Assembly: GCF_013213835.1 (NCBI RefSeq)
Contig: NZ_JABSSU010000014.1
Coordinates: forward strand, 1-51,523
From: Winogradskyella sp.
GTDB lineage: Bacteria > Bacteroidota > Bacteroidia > Flavobacteriales > Flavobacteriaceae
Direction: 5' to 3'
Length of the DNA stretch: 51,523 nt
A model generated the notes under the pieces. The model made no database searches. It worked only from the letters and a program-made list of their open reading frames with translations, and was not told the DNA's origin. Shown in pieces: positions 1 through 10,278 of this stretch. The translations under genes and the position numbers were made by a program. Numbering within the stretch: the first letter of the stretch is position 1; each line of letters starts with the position of its first letter.

Positions 1-174
1 ACTGGCAATTTAGATAGTGCTAATGGTAATGAAGTTATGGATTTGCTTATAGATCTTAACGAAGCTGGCACTACAATAATTATGGTAACACACAGTGAAC
101 ACGATGCTAAGTATAGTCATAGAATTATTAGAATGTTAGATGGTCAAAAAGTTACCGAAAACATTTTAGCATAA
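1..174 (+). CDS. ABC transporter ATP-binding protein, C-terminal fragment (cut by window edge)
   Basis: The first 57 codons of the window are the end of a LolD/MacB-type ABC ATPase. TGNLDS is the continuation of a Walker B/D-loop region (DEPTGNLD), followed by the H-loop in VTHSEHD and the usual tail RIIRMLDG. The stop is TAA at 172-174. The start and the Walker A lie outside the window. It is co-directional with the five permeases that follow and very similar in its tail to the complete ATPase at 12714-13388, so the locus carries at least two ATPases. It probably energises permeases 1-4 (inference from position). Confidence 0.9.
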   Translation, partial: TGNLDSANGNEVMDLLIDLNEAGTTIIMVTHSEHDAKYSHRIIRMLDGQKVTENILA

Positions 175-200
175 ATAATATCATCAATCAAAATCAATCT

Positions 201-267
201 GGTTAAAACACTTCAGATTTAATGCCAACCATGTCAATCAATCAACTTATCTGAAGTGTTGATAACC
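201..267. repeat. Long inverted repeat behind the first ATPase
   Basis: Arms 201-218 and 249-267 are almost perfectly complementary (18 bp, one bulged base) around a loop of about 30 nt. No T-run follows the right arm, so it is not a classical intrinsic terminator. It lies in the 184-nt gap between the ATPase stop and permease 1. It may be a processing or mRNA-stability element, or a protein-binding palindrome. Confidence 0.6.
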
Positions 268-319
268 AAACAACTCACCTTCGATCAAGCTATGGTGAAT
301 CAATCAAAAAACGAACAGT

Positions 320-340
320 CTATCTTTTAAAAATAGATAG
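320..340. repeat. Small hairpin 5' of permease 1
   Basis: CTATCT (320-325) pairs with AGATAG (335-340) across an A/T-only loop, 18 nt before the permease 1 start codon. It could affect translation of that gene or be chance in AT-rich DNA. Confidence 0.3.
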
Positions 341-358
341 GTTATAATCAAGAATATC

Positions 359-2758
359 ATGCTTAAAAATTATTTCAAAATAGCTTTTAGAAATCTACTT
401 AAAAATAAGGTGTATTCACTTATTAATATTTCTGGTTTAGCTATTGGTATGGCAGCTACTATACTTATAGGGTTATGGATTTATGATGAATTAAATTTTA
501 ATAGCCATTTTAAAAATAAAAATACTATAGCTCAGATTTATCAACACCAAACATGGAATGGTGTTACTGGCACTGGGCCGGCAATTCCTCGACCTTTAGA
601 GTTTGCTTTGCGAGAAGAGTATAATGACAATTTTAAGCATATAATAATGGCGTCATGGGAGCAACCACGTTATTTAAAGTATGGTGAAACCAATATTTAT
701 ATTACCGGAAACGCTATGCAAAAAGGTGCCCCTGAGATGTTAGAATTGGAAATGATTTCTGGTGTAAGAAATGGGTTAGAGGATATGAATTCTATTATGA
801 TATCAGAATCTACATCAGTTGCAATTTTTGGGTCTAAAAATCCCATTGGTAAAACTATAAAGGTAAATAATGCACATGATTTAATGATTTCAGGTGTTTA
901 CAAGGACATTCCAGAAGGTAATCATTTTGGTGATATGGAATATATCATGTCCTGGGATTTTTATGTCACCACTCAAGAATGGTTAGAGCAGACAAAGGAT
1001 GTGTGGGATAATAATTCGTTTCAGTTATTCGTGCAGATCAATGAAAATACAACTATGGATGCAGTGACATCTAAAATTAAGAACATAAAAAAGACTAAAG
1101 CTCCTGATTTAGTAGAATACAATCCTGAGATGTTTTTATTTCCGATGGAAGATTGGTATCTGCGAAATGATTTTGAAAACGGAATCCAATCTGGTGGACG
1201 AATTGAAAATGTTTGGCTTTTTGGTATTATAGGTGCCTTCATTTTGATTTTAGCTTGTATTAATTTTATCAACTTAAGCACAGCACGTTCCGAAAAGCGG
1301 GCTACAGAAGTAGGTATTAGAAAGTCTATAGGTTCACAAAGAGGGCAACTTATTTTCCAATTTCTAACGGAGTCATTTTTAATAGTGGTTTTAGCTTATG
1401 TTTTTGCCACAGGTATAGTATTGTTGAGTCTAAATTCGTTTAATAACCTTGCTAGTAAATCAATCGTATTTCCATGGACAAATATTGGTTTTTGGTTGGG
1501 TTCTGTTGCTTTTATTTTTATCACTGCGTTTTTATCGGGTAGTTACCCTGCATTATATTTATCATCATTTAATCCGGTTGCGGTCTTAAAAGGCACATTT
1601 AAGGCAGGACGTTTTGCCTCTTTGCCGCGAAAAGTACTTGTAGTAACTCAGTTTACTGTTTCTATCGCATTAATTATTGGAACCTTGGTGGTTATGAATC
1701 AGATTCAGTTTAGCAAAGACCGACCAACAGGTTACGATAAAGAAGGACTTATTCAAATTCCAGTAATGAGTGCTGAATTTGAAGGCAAACAAGAAGTTAT
1801 GCGAAATCAATTTTTAGCTTCTGGCGGAGCTATTCATATGACAACAACAAGTAGTCCTACCACAAGTGTTTGGTCTAATCGTAGTGGTTATACATGGGAA
1901 GGAAAACCCGAAGGACTTCAGGAGGATTTAGCTTACACTTCTGTTAATTATGATTTTGTAGAAACCTTGGGTCTTAAGATTATCGATGGTCGAGGATTTT
2001 CTAGAGAGTTTGCTTCAGACTCTAATGCGGTAATTCTCAATAAAACAGCTTTAAAGCACATGGGCTTGCAAGATCCTGTTGGTAAGATAATCAGGTCTTC
2101 TAATGGTGAAGGTGAATTTTTAGATTTGAAAATAATAGGTGTTATAGATGATATGGTAGTACAATCGCCATATGAACCAGTGAAACAAGCCATGTACGAT
2201 TTTGATAGATGGGGAAACATTGCCTTTTATAATTTAAGACTAAATCCTAAAAAAAGTACTAGTGAAAACTTATCATTAATTGAAAGTGCCTTTAAACAAA
2301 ATTTCCCAGGGACACCATTTGATTATCAATTTGTAGATGAAGAATATGGAATGAAATTTAGAGCAGAAGAGCGCCTTGCAAGTTTAGCAAGAGTATTTAC
2401 CGCATTGGCCATTTTTATAAGCTGTTTAGGGTTGTTTGGTTTAGCATCGTTTGTGGCTGAGCAACGTACCAAAGAAATTGGAGTGCGCAAAGTATTGGGT
2501 GCTTCGGTAAGTCAACTATGGCTGTTATTGTCTAAAGATTTTATAACCTTAGTTACAATAGCTTTAGCAATTGCATCACCCTTAGCATATTATGTTATGA
2601 GCGGATGGCTTCAAAAGTTCACCTATCGTTCACCCTTAGGTTGGGATGTTTTTGTGATAGCATGTTTTGGTGCAATAGTAATTACATTAATTACAGTGAG
2701 TTTTCAAGCTATTAAGGCTGCAACCACAAATCCTGTTAAGTCATTAAGAACAGAGTAG
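359..2758 (+). CDS. FtsX/MacB-family ABC transporter permease 1
   Basis: 799 residues with the double-FtsX layout usual in Bacteroidota: an N-terminal anchor (about 20-42), a MacB-type periplasmic domain (about 45-275), a first FtsX module with membrane segments near 283-310, 337-357 and 377-400, a transmembrane segment near 424-446, a second periplasmic domain (450-670) and a second FtsX module (680-785). The motifs EVGIRKSIG and EIGVRKVLGAS are the cytoplasmic coupling loops that touch the ATPase, and NPVKSLRTE is the family's C-terminus. Such proteins transmit ATP hydrolysis to the periplasm (MacB, LolCDE) rather than forming a channel. The substrate is unknown. It is a tandem duplicate of permease 2. 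Confidence 0.93.
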   Translation: MLKNYFKIAFRNLLKNKVYSLINISGLAIGMAATILIGLWIYDELNFNSHFKNKNTIAQIYQHQTWNGVTGTGPAIPRPLEFALREEYNDNFKHIIMASWEQPRYLKYGETNIYITGNAMQKGAPEMLELEMISGVRNGLEDMNSIMISESTSVAIFGSKNPIGKTIKVNNAHDLMISGVYKDIPEGNHFGDMEYIMSWDFYVTTQEWLEQTKDVWDNNSFQLFVQINENTTMDAVTSKIKNIKKTKAPDLVEYNPEMFLFPMEDWYLRNDFENGIQSGGRIENVWLFGIIGAFILILACINFINLSTARSEKRATEVGIRKSIGSQRGQLIFQFLTESFLIVVLAYVFATGIVLLSLNSFNNLASKSIVFPWTNIGFWLGSVAFIFITAFLSGSYPALYLSSFNPVAVLKGTFKAGRFASLPRKVLVVTQFTVSIALIIGTLVVMNQIQFSKDRPTGYDKEGLIQIPVMSAEFEGKQEVMRNQFLASGGAIHMTTTSSPTTSVWSNRSGYTWEGKPEGLQEDLAYTSVNYDFVETLGLKIIDGRGFSREFASDSNAVILNKTALKHMGLQDPVGKIIRSSNGEGEFLDLKIIGVIDDMVVQSPYEPVKQAMYDFDRWGNIAFYNLRLNPKKSTSENLSLIESAFKQNFPGTPFDYQFVDEEYGMKFRAEERLASLARVFTALAIFISCLGLFGLASFVAEQRTKEIGVRKVLGASVSQLWLLLSKDFITLVTIALAIASPLAYYVMSGWLQKFTYRSPLGWDVFVIACFGAIVITLITVSFQAIKAATTNPVKSLRTE

Positions 2759-2807
2759 CCAATCATCAATATGTTCTGAATGTATTTCAGAGCTAAAATC
2801 AAGTGTT

Positions 2808-5207
2808 ATGTTTAAAAATTATTTAAAAATAGCGTTTAGAAACCTTATAAAAAACAACGTATATTCATTTATAAACATTTCTGGTCTAGCAATTGGAATG
2901 GCAGCAGCTATGTTAATAGCTTTATGGATTTATGACGAATTAAGCTATGATAGTTATTCTAGAGATAAAGCATATATAGCTCAAGTTTACCAGAGTGAAA
3001 CCTATAACGGTATTGTAGATACTGGAGCTGCCATACCACGACCTTTAGAGTTTGCCTTGCGTGAGGATTATGCTGATAATTTTGAGCATATCATAATGTC
3101 TTCATGGAATGAAGCACTTAATCTAAGCTATGAAGATATTAATCTTACTTTCTCTGGTAATTTTATGCAATCTGGCGCTCCAGATTTATTGGAGCTAGAG
3201 TTTCTTGATGGTGATGAAAATAGCCTTGAAAAATTAAATGCGATAATGATTGCACAGTCTACAGCCAAAGCTTTGTTTGGAGACGAACCAGCGATCGGAA
3301 AGACAATTAGTATTAATAACTACTTTAATCTTAATGTCTCTGCAGTTTATAAAGATTTACCGAATAATTCATCTTTTAGTAGTGTAGAATTTATAATTCC
3401 ATGGGAAGCACTAATTGCTGCAAGTGATTGGCATAAGCGTGTAAGAGATAATTGGGGCAATAATTCCTTTCAATTATATGTAAAAATTAATCCCAATACA
3501 ACGATGGAAGCCGTTACTCAAAAGATCCTTAACGTCAAGAAAGATCGTTCTAAGGACGAAGCAGAATTTAATCCACAAATATTCTTATTCCCTATGGAAG
3601 ATTGGTATTTAAGGAATAATTGGGATAACGGTGTGCAAACTGGCGGACGCATTGAGAACCTATGGATGTTTGGAATAATCGGTGTATTTATTTTATTATT
3701 AGCCTGTATTAATTTTGTGAATTTAAGTACAGCGCGATCTGCAAAAAGAGCAATTGAAGTTGGTATCCGTAAGTCTATAGGTTCTCAAAGAAGGCAACTT
3801 ATTTTTCAGTTTTTATCTGAGTCTTTTGCAATTGTTGTTCTTTCCTTTGTCCTTGCTATTGGGATTGTGTTATTATTCTTGAATGGGTTTAATGCATTGG
3901 CAAGTAAAAGCATTGTATTTCCATGGAGTAATTTAACGTTTTGGTTAAGTGCCCTAGTTTTTATTGTAATTATGACAATACTGTCTGGTAGTTATCCAGC
4001 TATGTATTTGTCCTCTTTTAACCCAGTAAAAGTATTAAAAGGAGCTTTTAAAGTAGGGAAAAATTCTTCCTTACCTCGAAAAATTCTAGTGGTTACTCAG
4101 TTCAGTATTTCGGTGGCGTTAATCATTGGAACTTTAGTAGTAATTGATCAGATTCAATTTAGTAAAGATCGGCCAGTTGGGTATGACAAAGAAGGTCTCA
4201 TAGAGGTATTCACTTTAAGTGACGAATTTGATGGTAAGCAAGATTTAATGCGAGAACAGTTTATAAACTCTGGAGGTGTCGTAAGTATGACCACTATGAG
4301 TAGTCCTACTACTGATGTTTTTTCCAATATTAGTGGTTATAATTGGGAAGGAAAACCAGAGGGCTTTCAGGAAGATTTTGCATTTATCTCTGTCCATTAT
4401 GATTTCGTTAAAACCCTTGGCCTTAATGTAATTGATGGCAGGGCTTTTTCAAGAGGATTTGCTACAGATTCTTCTGGTGTGATACTTAATAAAACAGCAG
4501 TGGATTATATGAAAATACAAGATCCTATTGGTAAATACATTCGCCATAATAATCCTAGTACTAATGTAAAGCCCTACAAGATCATTGGTGTAATTGAAGA
4601 TATGGTTGTAACCTCACCATATAGCAAGGTTAAGCAAGCCATGTATGTTTTTGATACCCAAAGTAGCATGAATTTCTATAGTCTCCGCTTAAATCCAAAA
4701 AATAGCATTTCGGAAAACCTTTTACTTATTGAAAGTACGTTTAAAAAGAATTTTCCTAATACACCTTTTAATTATCAATTTGCTGATGAGGAGTATGGAA
4801 AAAAATTCAGGGCTGAGGAGCGTATTGCAAGTTTAGCACAAGTATTTTCTGCATTAGCCATTTTTATTAGCTGTTTAGGGTTGTTTGGTTTAGCATCGTT
4901 TGTGGCTGAGCAACGTACCAAAGAAATTGGAGTGCGCAAAGTATTGGGTGCTTCCGTTGGTCAACTATGGCTCTTATTGTCTAAAGATTTTATAACCTTA
5001 GTAACCATAGCTTTAGCAATTGCATCACCCTTAGCATATTATGTTATGAGCAGATGGCTTCAAAAGTTCACCTATCGTTCACCCTTAGGTTGGGATGTTT
5101 TTGTTATAGCATGTTTTGGTGCAATAATAATTACATTAATTACAGTGAGTTTTCAAGCCATTAAAGCTGCAACCACAAATCCTGTTAAATCATTAAGAAC
5201 AGAATAA
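2808..5207 (+). CDS. FtsX/MacB-family ABC transporter permease 2
   Basis: 799 residues, the same length and domain order as permease 1, starting 49 nt after it. The two proteins are clearly tandem duplicates. Over the last roughly 355 nt the DNA is nearly identical, synonymous positions included, whereas the first 2 kb has diverged at many synonymous and amino acid positions. Both coupling loops (EVGIRKSIG, EIGVRKVLGAS) are intact, so it should be functional. The short gap before it holds a small CTGAA/TTCAG inverted repeat. Confidence 0.93.
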   Translation: MFKNYLKIAFRNLIKNNVYSFINISGLAIGMAAAMLIALWIYDELSYDSYSRDKAYIAQVYQSETYNGIVDTGAAIPRPLEFALREDYADNFEHIIMSSWNEALNLSYEDINLTFSGNFMQSGAPDLLELEFLDGDENSLEKLNAIMIAQSTAKALFGDEPAIGKTISINNYFNLNVSAVYKDLPNNSSFSSVEFIIPWEALIAASDWHKRVRDNWGNNSFQLYVKINPNTTMEAVTQKILNVKKDRSKDEAEFNPQIFLFPMEDWYLRNNWDNGVQTGGRIENLWMFGIIGVFILLLACINFVNLSTARSAKRAIEVGIRKSIGSQRRQLIFQFLSESFAIVVLSFVLAIGIVLLFLNGFNALASKSIVFPWSNLTFWLSALVFIVIMTILSGSYPAMYLSSFNPVKVLKGAFKVGKNSSLPRKILVVTQFSISVALIIGTLVVIDQIQFSKDRPVGYDKEGLIEVFTLSDEFDGKQDLMREQFINSGGVVSMTTMSSPTTDVFSNISGYNWEGKPEGFQEDFAFISVHYDFVKTLGLNVIDGRAFSRGFATDSSGVILNKTAVDYMKIQDPIGKYIRHNNPSTNVKPYKIIGVIEDMVVTSPYSKVKQAMYVFDTQSSMNFYSLRLNPKNSISENLLLIESTFKKNFPNTPFNYQFADEEYGKKFRAEERIASLAQVFSALAIFISCLGLFGLASFVAEQRTKEIGVRKVLGASVGQLWLLLSKDFITLVTIALAIASPLAYYVMSRWLQKFTYRSPLGWDVFVIACFGAIIITLITVSFQAIKAATTNPVKSLRTE

Positions 5208-5246
5208 ATATTAATAATCAAAAATCATTATAAAAAGTAAACAATT

Positions 5247-7694
5247 ATGCTTAGAAATTATTTCAAAATAGCTTGGAGAAATATCATGAAGCACAAGATG
5301 TTTTCCTTAATTAATATTATAGGTTTAACAATTGGTTTATGCACATCATTCATTATTGGGTTAATGATTTACTATGATTTTACTTTTGACAATTTTCATA
5401 AAGATACTGATAGAATATATAGAATAGTCACTGACTTTGATAGCTCAGAAGGTGAGTTTTATAATCCTGGTGTGTCAACAGCATTAGAAACCGCAATTGA
5501 GGATAATTCAAGTTTTGAAATCGTCAATGGGTTTTATATTCTGCGTCCTTTTAAGGTAGAAAACAAGGTTAATCAAACCGAATTTAAATGGCCGAGTTTT
5601 GTAATCTATGCTAATGCATCTTATTTTGACATGTTTAAATATAAGTTCTTAGCCGGCAATGAGAATACGATTCTATCAAATCCAAATGAGGTCATTCTAA
5701 CTGAAAATAGAGCTAAGGAATATTTTCCAAACCTAAAACCTTCCGAAATAATTGGTAAAACATTGGTTTACAATGACTCTTTAAATATTAATGTTACTGG
5801 CGTTGTAGAGAATTTTAAAAGTAGAACAGATTTTGTTTTTGAGGAATTTATTTCTCATCCAACAATATTACAGACAAGACTTAGAGAAACTTTTATTGAA
5901 AGAAATTGGAACAGCACTAATTCTAACTCCCAATTGTTTGTGAAGGTTAAAGAAAATGATGATTTAAATAAAGTTAAAAAAGAACTACACGAATTAGCTG
6001 AAGCAAATACAGACGAAGATTCTAAAAAATATGGACAAACAAGAGAGTTTGTTCTGCAACCTTTACGCGACATTCATTTCAATGAGGATTATGGTATATA
6101 TGATTGGGAAAAAGGAATGGCGAGTAAAGTACTATTAAGGAACTTAGTATTAGTTGCAATTTTTCTTTTATTACTTGGTTGTATCAACTTTATTAATCTA
6201 AATACAGCTCAAGCAACGCAACGTGCTAAGGAAATTGGTATTAGAAAAACATTGGGGAGTTCTAGAAAACAATTGATTTGGCAATTTATGGGTGAGACCT
6301 TTATTCTCGTGTTAATTTCAGCCATATTATCCGTAGTAATGACTAAATGGTTGATAAAAGTATTTTCAGATTTTGTACCGTCAGATTTAGAATTCAGTTT
6401 ATTAGCAGAACCCCTAATTTTACTAGGTATTATTTTACTCTTAGTACTTGTTACGTTTTTATCTGGCTTTTATCCTGCATTAGTTTTGTCAAAATTTAAT
6501 ACTGTTTCAGTTCTTAAAAACCATTTAGGTATTGGAGATAAGAAAGTAGGTTTACGTAAGTTTTTAACTGTATTTCAGTTTACAATCGCTCAGATATTTA
6601 TCATAGGCACCTTATTGGTAGGTAAGCAGATTAATTTTTTACTGAGTAAGGATATGGGTTTTAAAACAGAGGCTATAGTATCTGTTTTTAGTCCGAGGAG
6701 TGAGGGCGAACTATCAAAAAAGGAAATTTATGCTCAAAAACTCAAGTCCATACCTCAAATAAAAAGCATTAGTTTAGGTGGAATGCCACCTGCATCTTTT
6801 AATACCAATTCTTCAACGACCACATTAAACAATGGCAATTCAGAAGTACAGTCAGATTTACAATTTATTTTTGGAGACACGCAGTATCAAAAACTTTTTG
6901 AGCTTGAACTTTTAGCTGGAAGAGTATATAGAAATGACACTATTCAAGAATTAGTAATTAATGAGGCTGCTCTTAAAGCTTATGGTTTTAGTCAACCAAA
7001 AGAGGCTCTTGGCTCTATGGTAGATTTTGGTGATAGAAAGGTTCCAATTGTTGGTGTCATGGCAGATTTCCATCAACGTTCACTTCGTTCAGACATTAAA
7101 CCAATGGCCTTGGTAGGAGATTGGTATCGTAAGGATTTTACTCAATTTAGAGCCGTGCATATTGCGTTTAATAATTCTAGTTCGGAAGAGCTAAAATCTA
7201 CCTTAAATACAATTGAATCTTTATATAAACAAGTTTATACAGAAGTTGAGGATTATCGTATAGAATTCATGGACGAATCAATCGCAAAGTTTTATGATCG
7301 TGAGAAGAAGGTTTCTAAGTTGCTAAATTGGGCAACAGGTCTTTCTATTCTTATTAGTTGTCTTGGTTTATTAGGTTTAGTTATTTATACGACCAACAGA
7401 CGTATCAAGGAAATTGGTGTTAGAAAAGTGCTTGGTGCTTCGATACTTCAAATAAACACGTTGTTGTGCAAAGAGTTTTTAGTACTTGTGGCTATAGCTT
7501 TTGTTATTGCAGCACCATTAGCATGGTATGGTATTAATGAATGGCTTCAAGATTTTGCCTTTAAAACAACTATGAGTTTCTGGGTTTTTCTTATAAGTGG
7601 TTTATCAATGATTGTCTTTGCCTTACTAGTAATTAGTATAAAAACCCTACGGGCAGCAAGTGTCAATCCTGTAAGTTCATTAAGATCTGAATAG
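5247..7694 (+). CDS. FtsX/MacB-family ABC transporter permease 3
   Basis: 815 residues with the same architecture (N-terminal anchor, periplasmic domain, FtsX, periplasmic domain, FtsX) and motifs EIGIRKTLGSS and EIGVRKVLGAS. It ends NPVSSLRSE. The periplasmic domains are clearly different from those of permeases 1 and 2, so it is an older paralogue that probably recognises a different partner or cargo. It starts 39 nt after permease 2 and is likely co-transcribed. Confidence 0.92.
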   Translation: MLRNYFKIAWRNIMKHKMFSLINIIGLTIGLCTSFIIGLMIYYDFTFDNFHKDTDRIYRIVTDFDSSEGEFYNPGVSTALETAIEDNSSFEIVNGFYILRPFKVENKVNQTEFKWPSFVIYANASYFDMFKYKFLAGNENTILSNPNEVILTENRAKEYFPNLKPSEIIGKTLVYNDSLNINVTGVVENFKSRTDFVFEEFISHPTILQTRLRETFIERNWNSTNSNSQLFVKVKENDDLNKVKKELHELAEANTDEDSKKYGQTREFVLQPLRDIHFNEDYGIYDWEKGMASKVLLRNLVLVAIFLLLLGCINFINLNTAQATQRAKEIGIRKTLGSSRKQLIWQFMGETFILVLISAILSVVMTKWLIKVFSDFVPSDLEFSLLAEPLILLGIILLLVLVTFLSGFYPALVLSKFNTVSVLKNHLGIGDKKVGLRKFLTVFQFTIAQIFIIGTLLVGKQINFLLSKDMGFKTEAIVSVFSPRSEGELSKKEIYAQKLKSIPQIKSISLGGMPPASFNTNSSTTTLNNGNSEVQSDLQFIFGDTQYQKLFELELLAGRVYRNDTIQELVINEAALKAYGFSQPKEALGSMVDFGDRKVPIVGVMADFHQRSLRSDIKPMALVGDWYRKDFTQFRAVHIAFNNSSSEELKSTLNTIESLYKQVYTEVEDYRIEFMDESIAKFYDREKKVSKLLNWATGLSILISCLGLLGLVIYTTNRRIKEIGVRKVLGASILQINTLLCKEFLVLVAIAFVIAAPLAWYGINEWLQDFAFKTTMSFWVFLISGLSMIVFALLVISIKTLRAASVNPVSSLRSE

Positions 7695-7757
7695 TCCTTT
7701 TTGTCAATAATTCAATCAAATTTGACCGACTAAACTTTGGTCTTAAAAACGAATTTT

Positions 7758-10154
7758 ATGTTTAAAAATTATTTAAAAATTGCATTTAGAAATTTCTTCA
7801 GAAACAAACTCAATAGTTTTATAAACCTGGTCGGTTTGTCTTTAGGTTTGGCAGCGTGTATTTTAATTACCATGTATGTTTCTCATGAGAAGAGTTATGA
7901 TAAGTTTCATGAGGACTCAAATAAAATTTATACAACTGTTGGAGAATTTAAAGTAGGTGACGAAAAAATAAGAATGAAAAGAATGAGTCACGTTGTAGCA
8001 GGCCAGCTAAAAGAGAATGACTCAAATATTGATGAGGTATTAAGGTATTATAAGCATAATCAGGCTATGCGTGTTGCTACTATATTACCTAAGTCACAGC
8101 CAATCTCTGAAGACAATATTGCTGCAGTCGATGCAAATTTTTTCACGTTCTTCTCATTTAATTTATTGTACGGAAATGCTGAAAGTGTATTGAATCAACC
8201 ATTTTCAATTGTATTAACTAAAACTGTATCTGAGAAATATTTTGGTTCGCAGAATCCAATAGGTAAACAACTTAGCTTAAATCAAGATAAGGCATATACA
8301 TTTACTATAACTGGTATTATGGAAGACTTTCCATCAAACTCATCCATCACTTCAGATTTTTTGATTTCTATGAAAAGCTTATCGGCAATGGAAGAAACAA
8401 AAGAATTGATGAGTACTGATTATTTTCAAGGAGGAAGTTTTACAACGTATTTAAAATTGAAGGATGTTAAAAAGGCAAATGAAGTAGAGGCAACAGCAAT
8501 GCGATTAGACCGTTTGACCAATGAAGAAGCAGATACAACTTTTGTTCTAGAAAAGTTTACTGAAACACATGATTTAAATGCAGATAATGGTAGATTTAAT
8601 TATTTAAGTGTGTTTCCAATTGTAGCTTTGTTGATTTTAATACTTGCGCTAACAAATTATATGAGTCTTACGACAGCGCGGGCTGGCACACGAGCAAAAG
8701 AAGTTGGTGTTAGAAAGATAAGCGGTGCAGGTAGAAAGAGCATTGCGCTTCAGTTTTATATTGAGTCAGCAATTTTTGTTTGTATTTCATTCGTAGTAGG
8801 GCTTCTAATAAGTATTCTTTTTAAAGATCTTTTTTTAGAGTTGTTAAACATCAATGTTGATAATTCCTTCTATTTTAATGGTCTGTTTATCATGGTGTTA
8901 ACTGGAGTGTTCCTTTTTGCTGTTGTAACTTCAGGAATTTATCCTGCTTTGGTCTTATCGTCTTTAAACCCAATTAAGAATTTCAAAAATAAACTTACAA
9001 AGCATACAGGTAGTGTTTCTGTAAGAAAGGTCTTTACAATATTTCAGTTTGCTATTGCCGTTTTACTCATTATATGTGGTATTGTTATGAGCGCACAATT
9101 GGACTTTATGCGAAATAAGGACACTGGTTTAATCAGAAGTAATATTATTATGATTCCTGTTGAAACTTCAATGATGACAAATGCGACTGCATTTAGAAAT
9201 GAAGTTGATAAATTACCTGAAGTTGAACAAACAACTTTAGCTATGAATCAGATATATGGTGGTTATAGTGCCTATTTTGTTTCAAAAGAAAATAGCCAAG
9301 AAAGTTACACAGTATCTACATTTAATGTAGATGAACATTTTATAAAAACTTTAGGTGTTACATGGTATTTAAAACCTAAAGAAAGAACAGCTTTCTCAGA
9401 AAACAGTAAAGTGATTATTAATAAAAAAACAATCGAAGGTTTAGGGTTAAAACCAGATCCTAGAGGTGAGCAAATGAATTTTGGGAATAGATCTTTTGAG
9501 GTGGCGGGTGTTGTTAATGATTTTAATTATACATCGTTAGAAAACCCAATAAAACCTTTAGCATTCTTTGTGAGTTCAGAGACTAATGCCAATGAGAATA
9601 TATTAGGTGTTTACAACTCTTATTTATACGTGAAGCTCGCCGACAAGGTTGAGATTCCTAGTTTACTAGATAAGTTAGAAGGCACTTACAAAGAATTTGA
9701 TGAAACAGTATCTTTTTCTTATCAATTTATGGACGATGCCTTTGATACCCTATACAAAGCCGAAGAGCGATTATCTTTTGTTTTTTATGTATTTGTTGTT
9801 TTGGCCCTAATAATTGCAGGTTTAGGTTTACTAGGATTGGTTACGTTTATGGCAGAGAAACGCATGAAAGAAATTGGGATAAGAAAGGTTTTAGGTGCAT
9901 CCATATCCGAAATAGTTGTTTTGCTTTCTAAAGACTTTATAAGATTAGTTCTGTTAGCAATTGCAGTTGCTACACCACTAGGTTGGTATTTATCAGATAG
10001 CTGGCTTAGTTATTTTGCATTTAAGATAAATGTACCATGGTGGTCTTTTGTGATTGCAGGTGCTATTGCGACACTTTTATCAGTTCTAACCTTATCAATC
10101 CAAGGACTTAGGGCCGCCACAAGTAATCCTATTAATTCACTTAGATCTGAATAA
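7758..10154 (+). CDS. FtsX/MacB-family ABC transporter permease 4
   Basis: 798 residues from the ATG at 7758, where the conserved family start MFKNYLKIAFRN begins. An in-frame start 7 codons upstream (7737, GTG-like) is possible but adds residues no paralogue has. Coupling loops are EVGVRKISGAG and EIGIRKVLGAS. The usual Leu-Gly of the first loop is replaced by Ser-Gly. It is followed by a 154-nt gap with regulatory-looking sequence, so the first transcription unit may end here. Confidence 0.9.
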   Translation: MFKNYLKIAFRNFFRNKLNSFINLVGLSLGLAACILITMYVSHEKSYDKFHEDSNKIYTTVGEFKVGDEKIRMKRMSHVVAGQLKENDSNIDEVLRYYKHNQAMRVATILPKSQPISEDNIAAVDANFFTFFSFNLLYGNAESVLNQPFSIVLTKTVSEKYFGSQNPIGKQLSLNQDKAYTFTITGIMEDFPSNSSITSDFLISMKSLSAMEETKELMSTDYFQGGSFTTYLKLKDVKKANEVEATAMRLDRLTNEEADTTFVLEKFTETHDLNADNGRFNYLSVFPIVALLILILALTNYMSLTTARAGTRAKEVGVRKISGAGRKSIALQFYIESAIFVCISFVVGLLISILFKDLFLELLNINVDNSFYFNGLFIMVLTGVFLFAVVTSGIYPALVLSSLNPIKNFKNKLTKHTGSVSVRKVFTIFQFAIAVLLIICGIVMSAQLDFMRNKDTGLIRSNIIMIPVETSMMTNATAFRNEVDKLPEVEQTTLAMNQIYGGYSAYFVSKENSQESYTVSTFNVDEHFIKTLGVTWYLKPKERTAFSENSKVIINKKTIEGLGLKPDPRGEQMNFGNRSFEVAGVVNDFNYTSLENPIKPLAFFVSSETNANENILGVYNSYLYVKLADKVEIPSLLDKLEGTYKEFDETVSFSYQFMDDAFDTLYKAEERLSFVFYVFVVLALIIAGLGLLGLVTFMAEKRMKEIGIRKVLGASISEIVVLLSKDFIRLVLLAIAVATPLGWYLSDSWLSYFAFKINVPWWSFVIAGAIATLLSVLTLSIQGLRAATSNPINSLRSE

Positions 10155-10171
10155 ATGTTGGTTTTAAATAT

Positions 10172-10209
10172 TGTTCGTTTATGAACAAAAAGTGTATCAT
10201 TTTCGGACA
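10172..10209 (+). promoter_or_regulatory. Candidate activator operator upstream of permease 5
   Basis: TGTTC-6 nt-GAACA is a perfect palindrome at 10172-10187. A second, imperfect copy (TGTAT...GGACA) follows at 10193-10209. They lie about 60-90 nt upstream of a sigma-54-like element, the normal distance for an enhancer-binding protein. Sigma-54 response regulators are commonly encoded beside this type of permease locus in Flavobacteriia (family knowledge), but none is inside this window. Confidence 0.4.
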
Positions 10210-10262
10210 ATTTTGAGTAGTTGTAAAAATTTAAATTACAGATAATCAGAACCTTATGTTTT

Positions 10263-10278
10263 TGGCATCATCTTCACT
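10263..10278 (+). promoter_or_regulatory. Weak sigma-54-like promoter for permease 5
   Basis: TGGCATCATCTTCACT resembles the -24/-12 consensus TGGCACGNNNNTTGCW: the GG and the final C are at the correct spacing, but the -12 GC is degenerate. Transcription from it would begin about 20 nt before the ATG at 10309. Confidence 0.3.
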
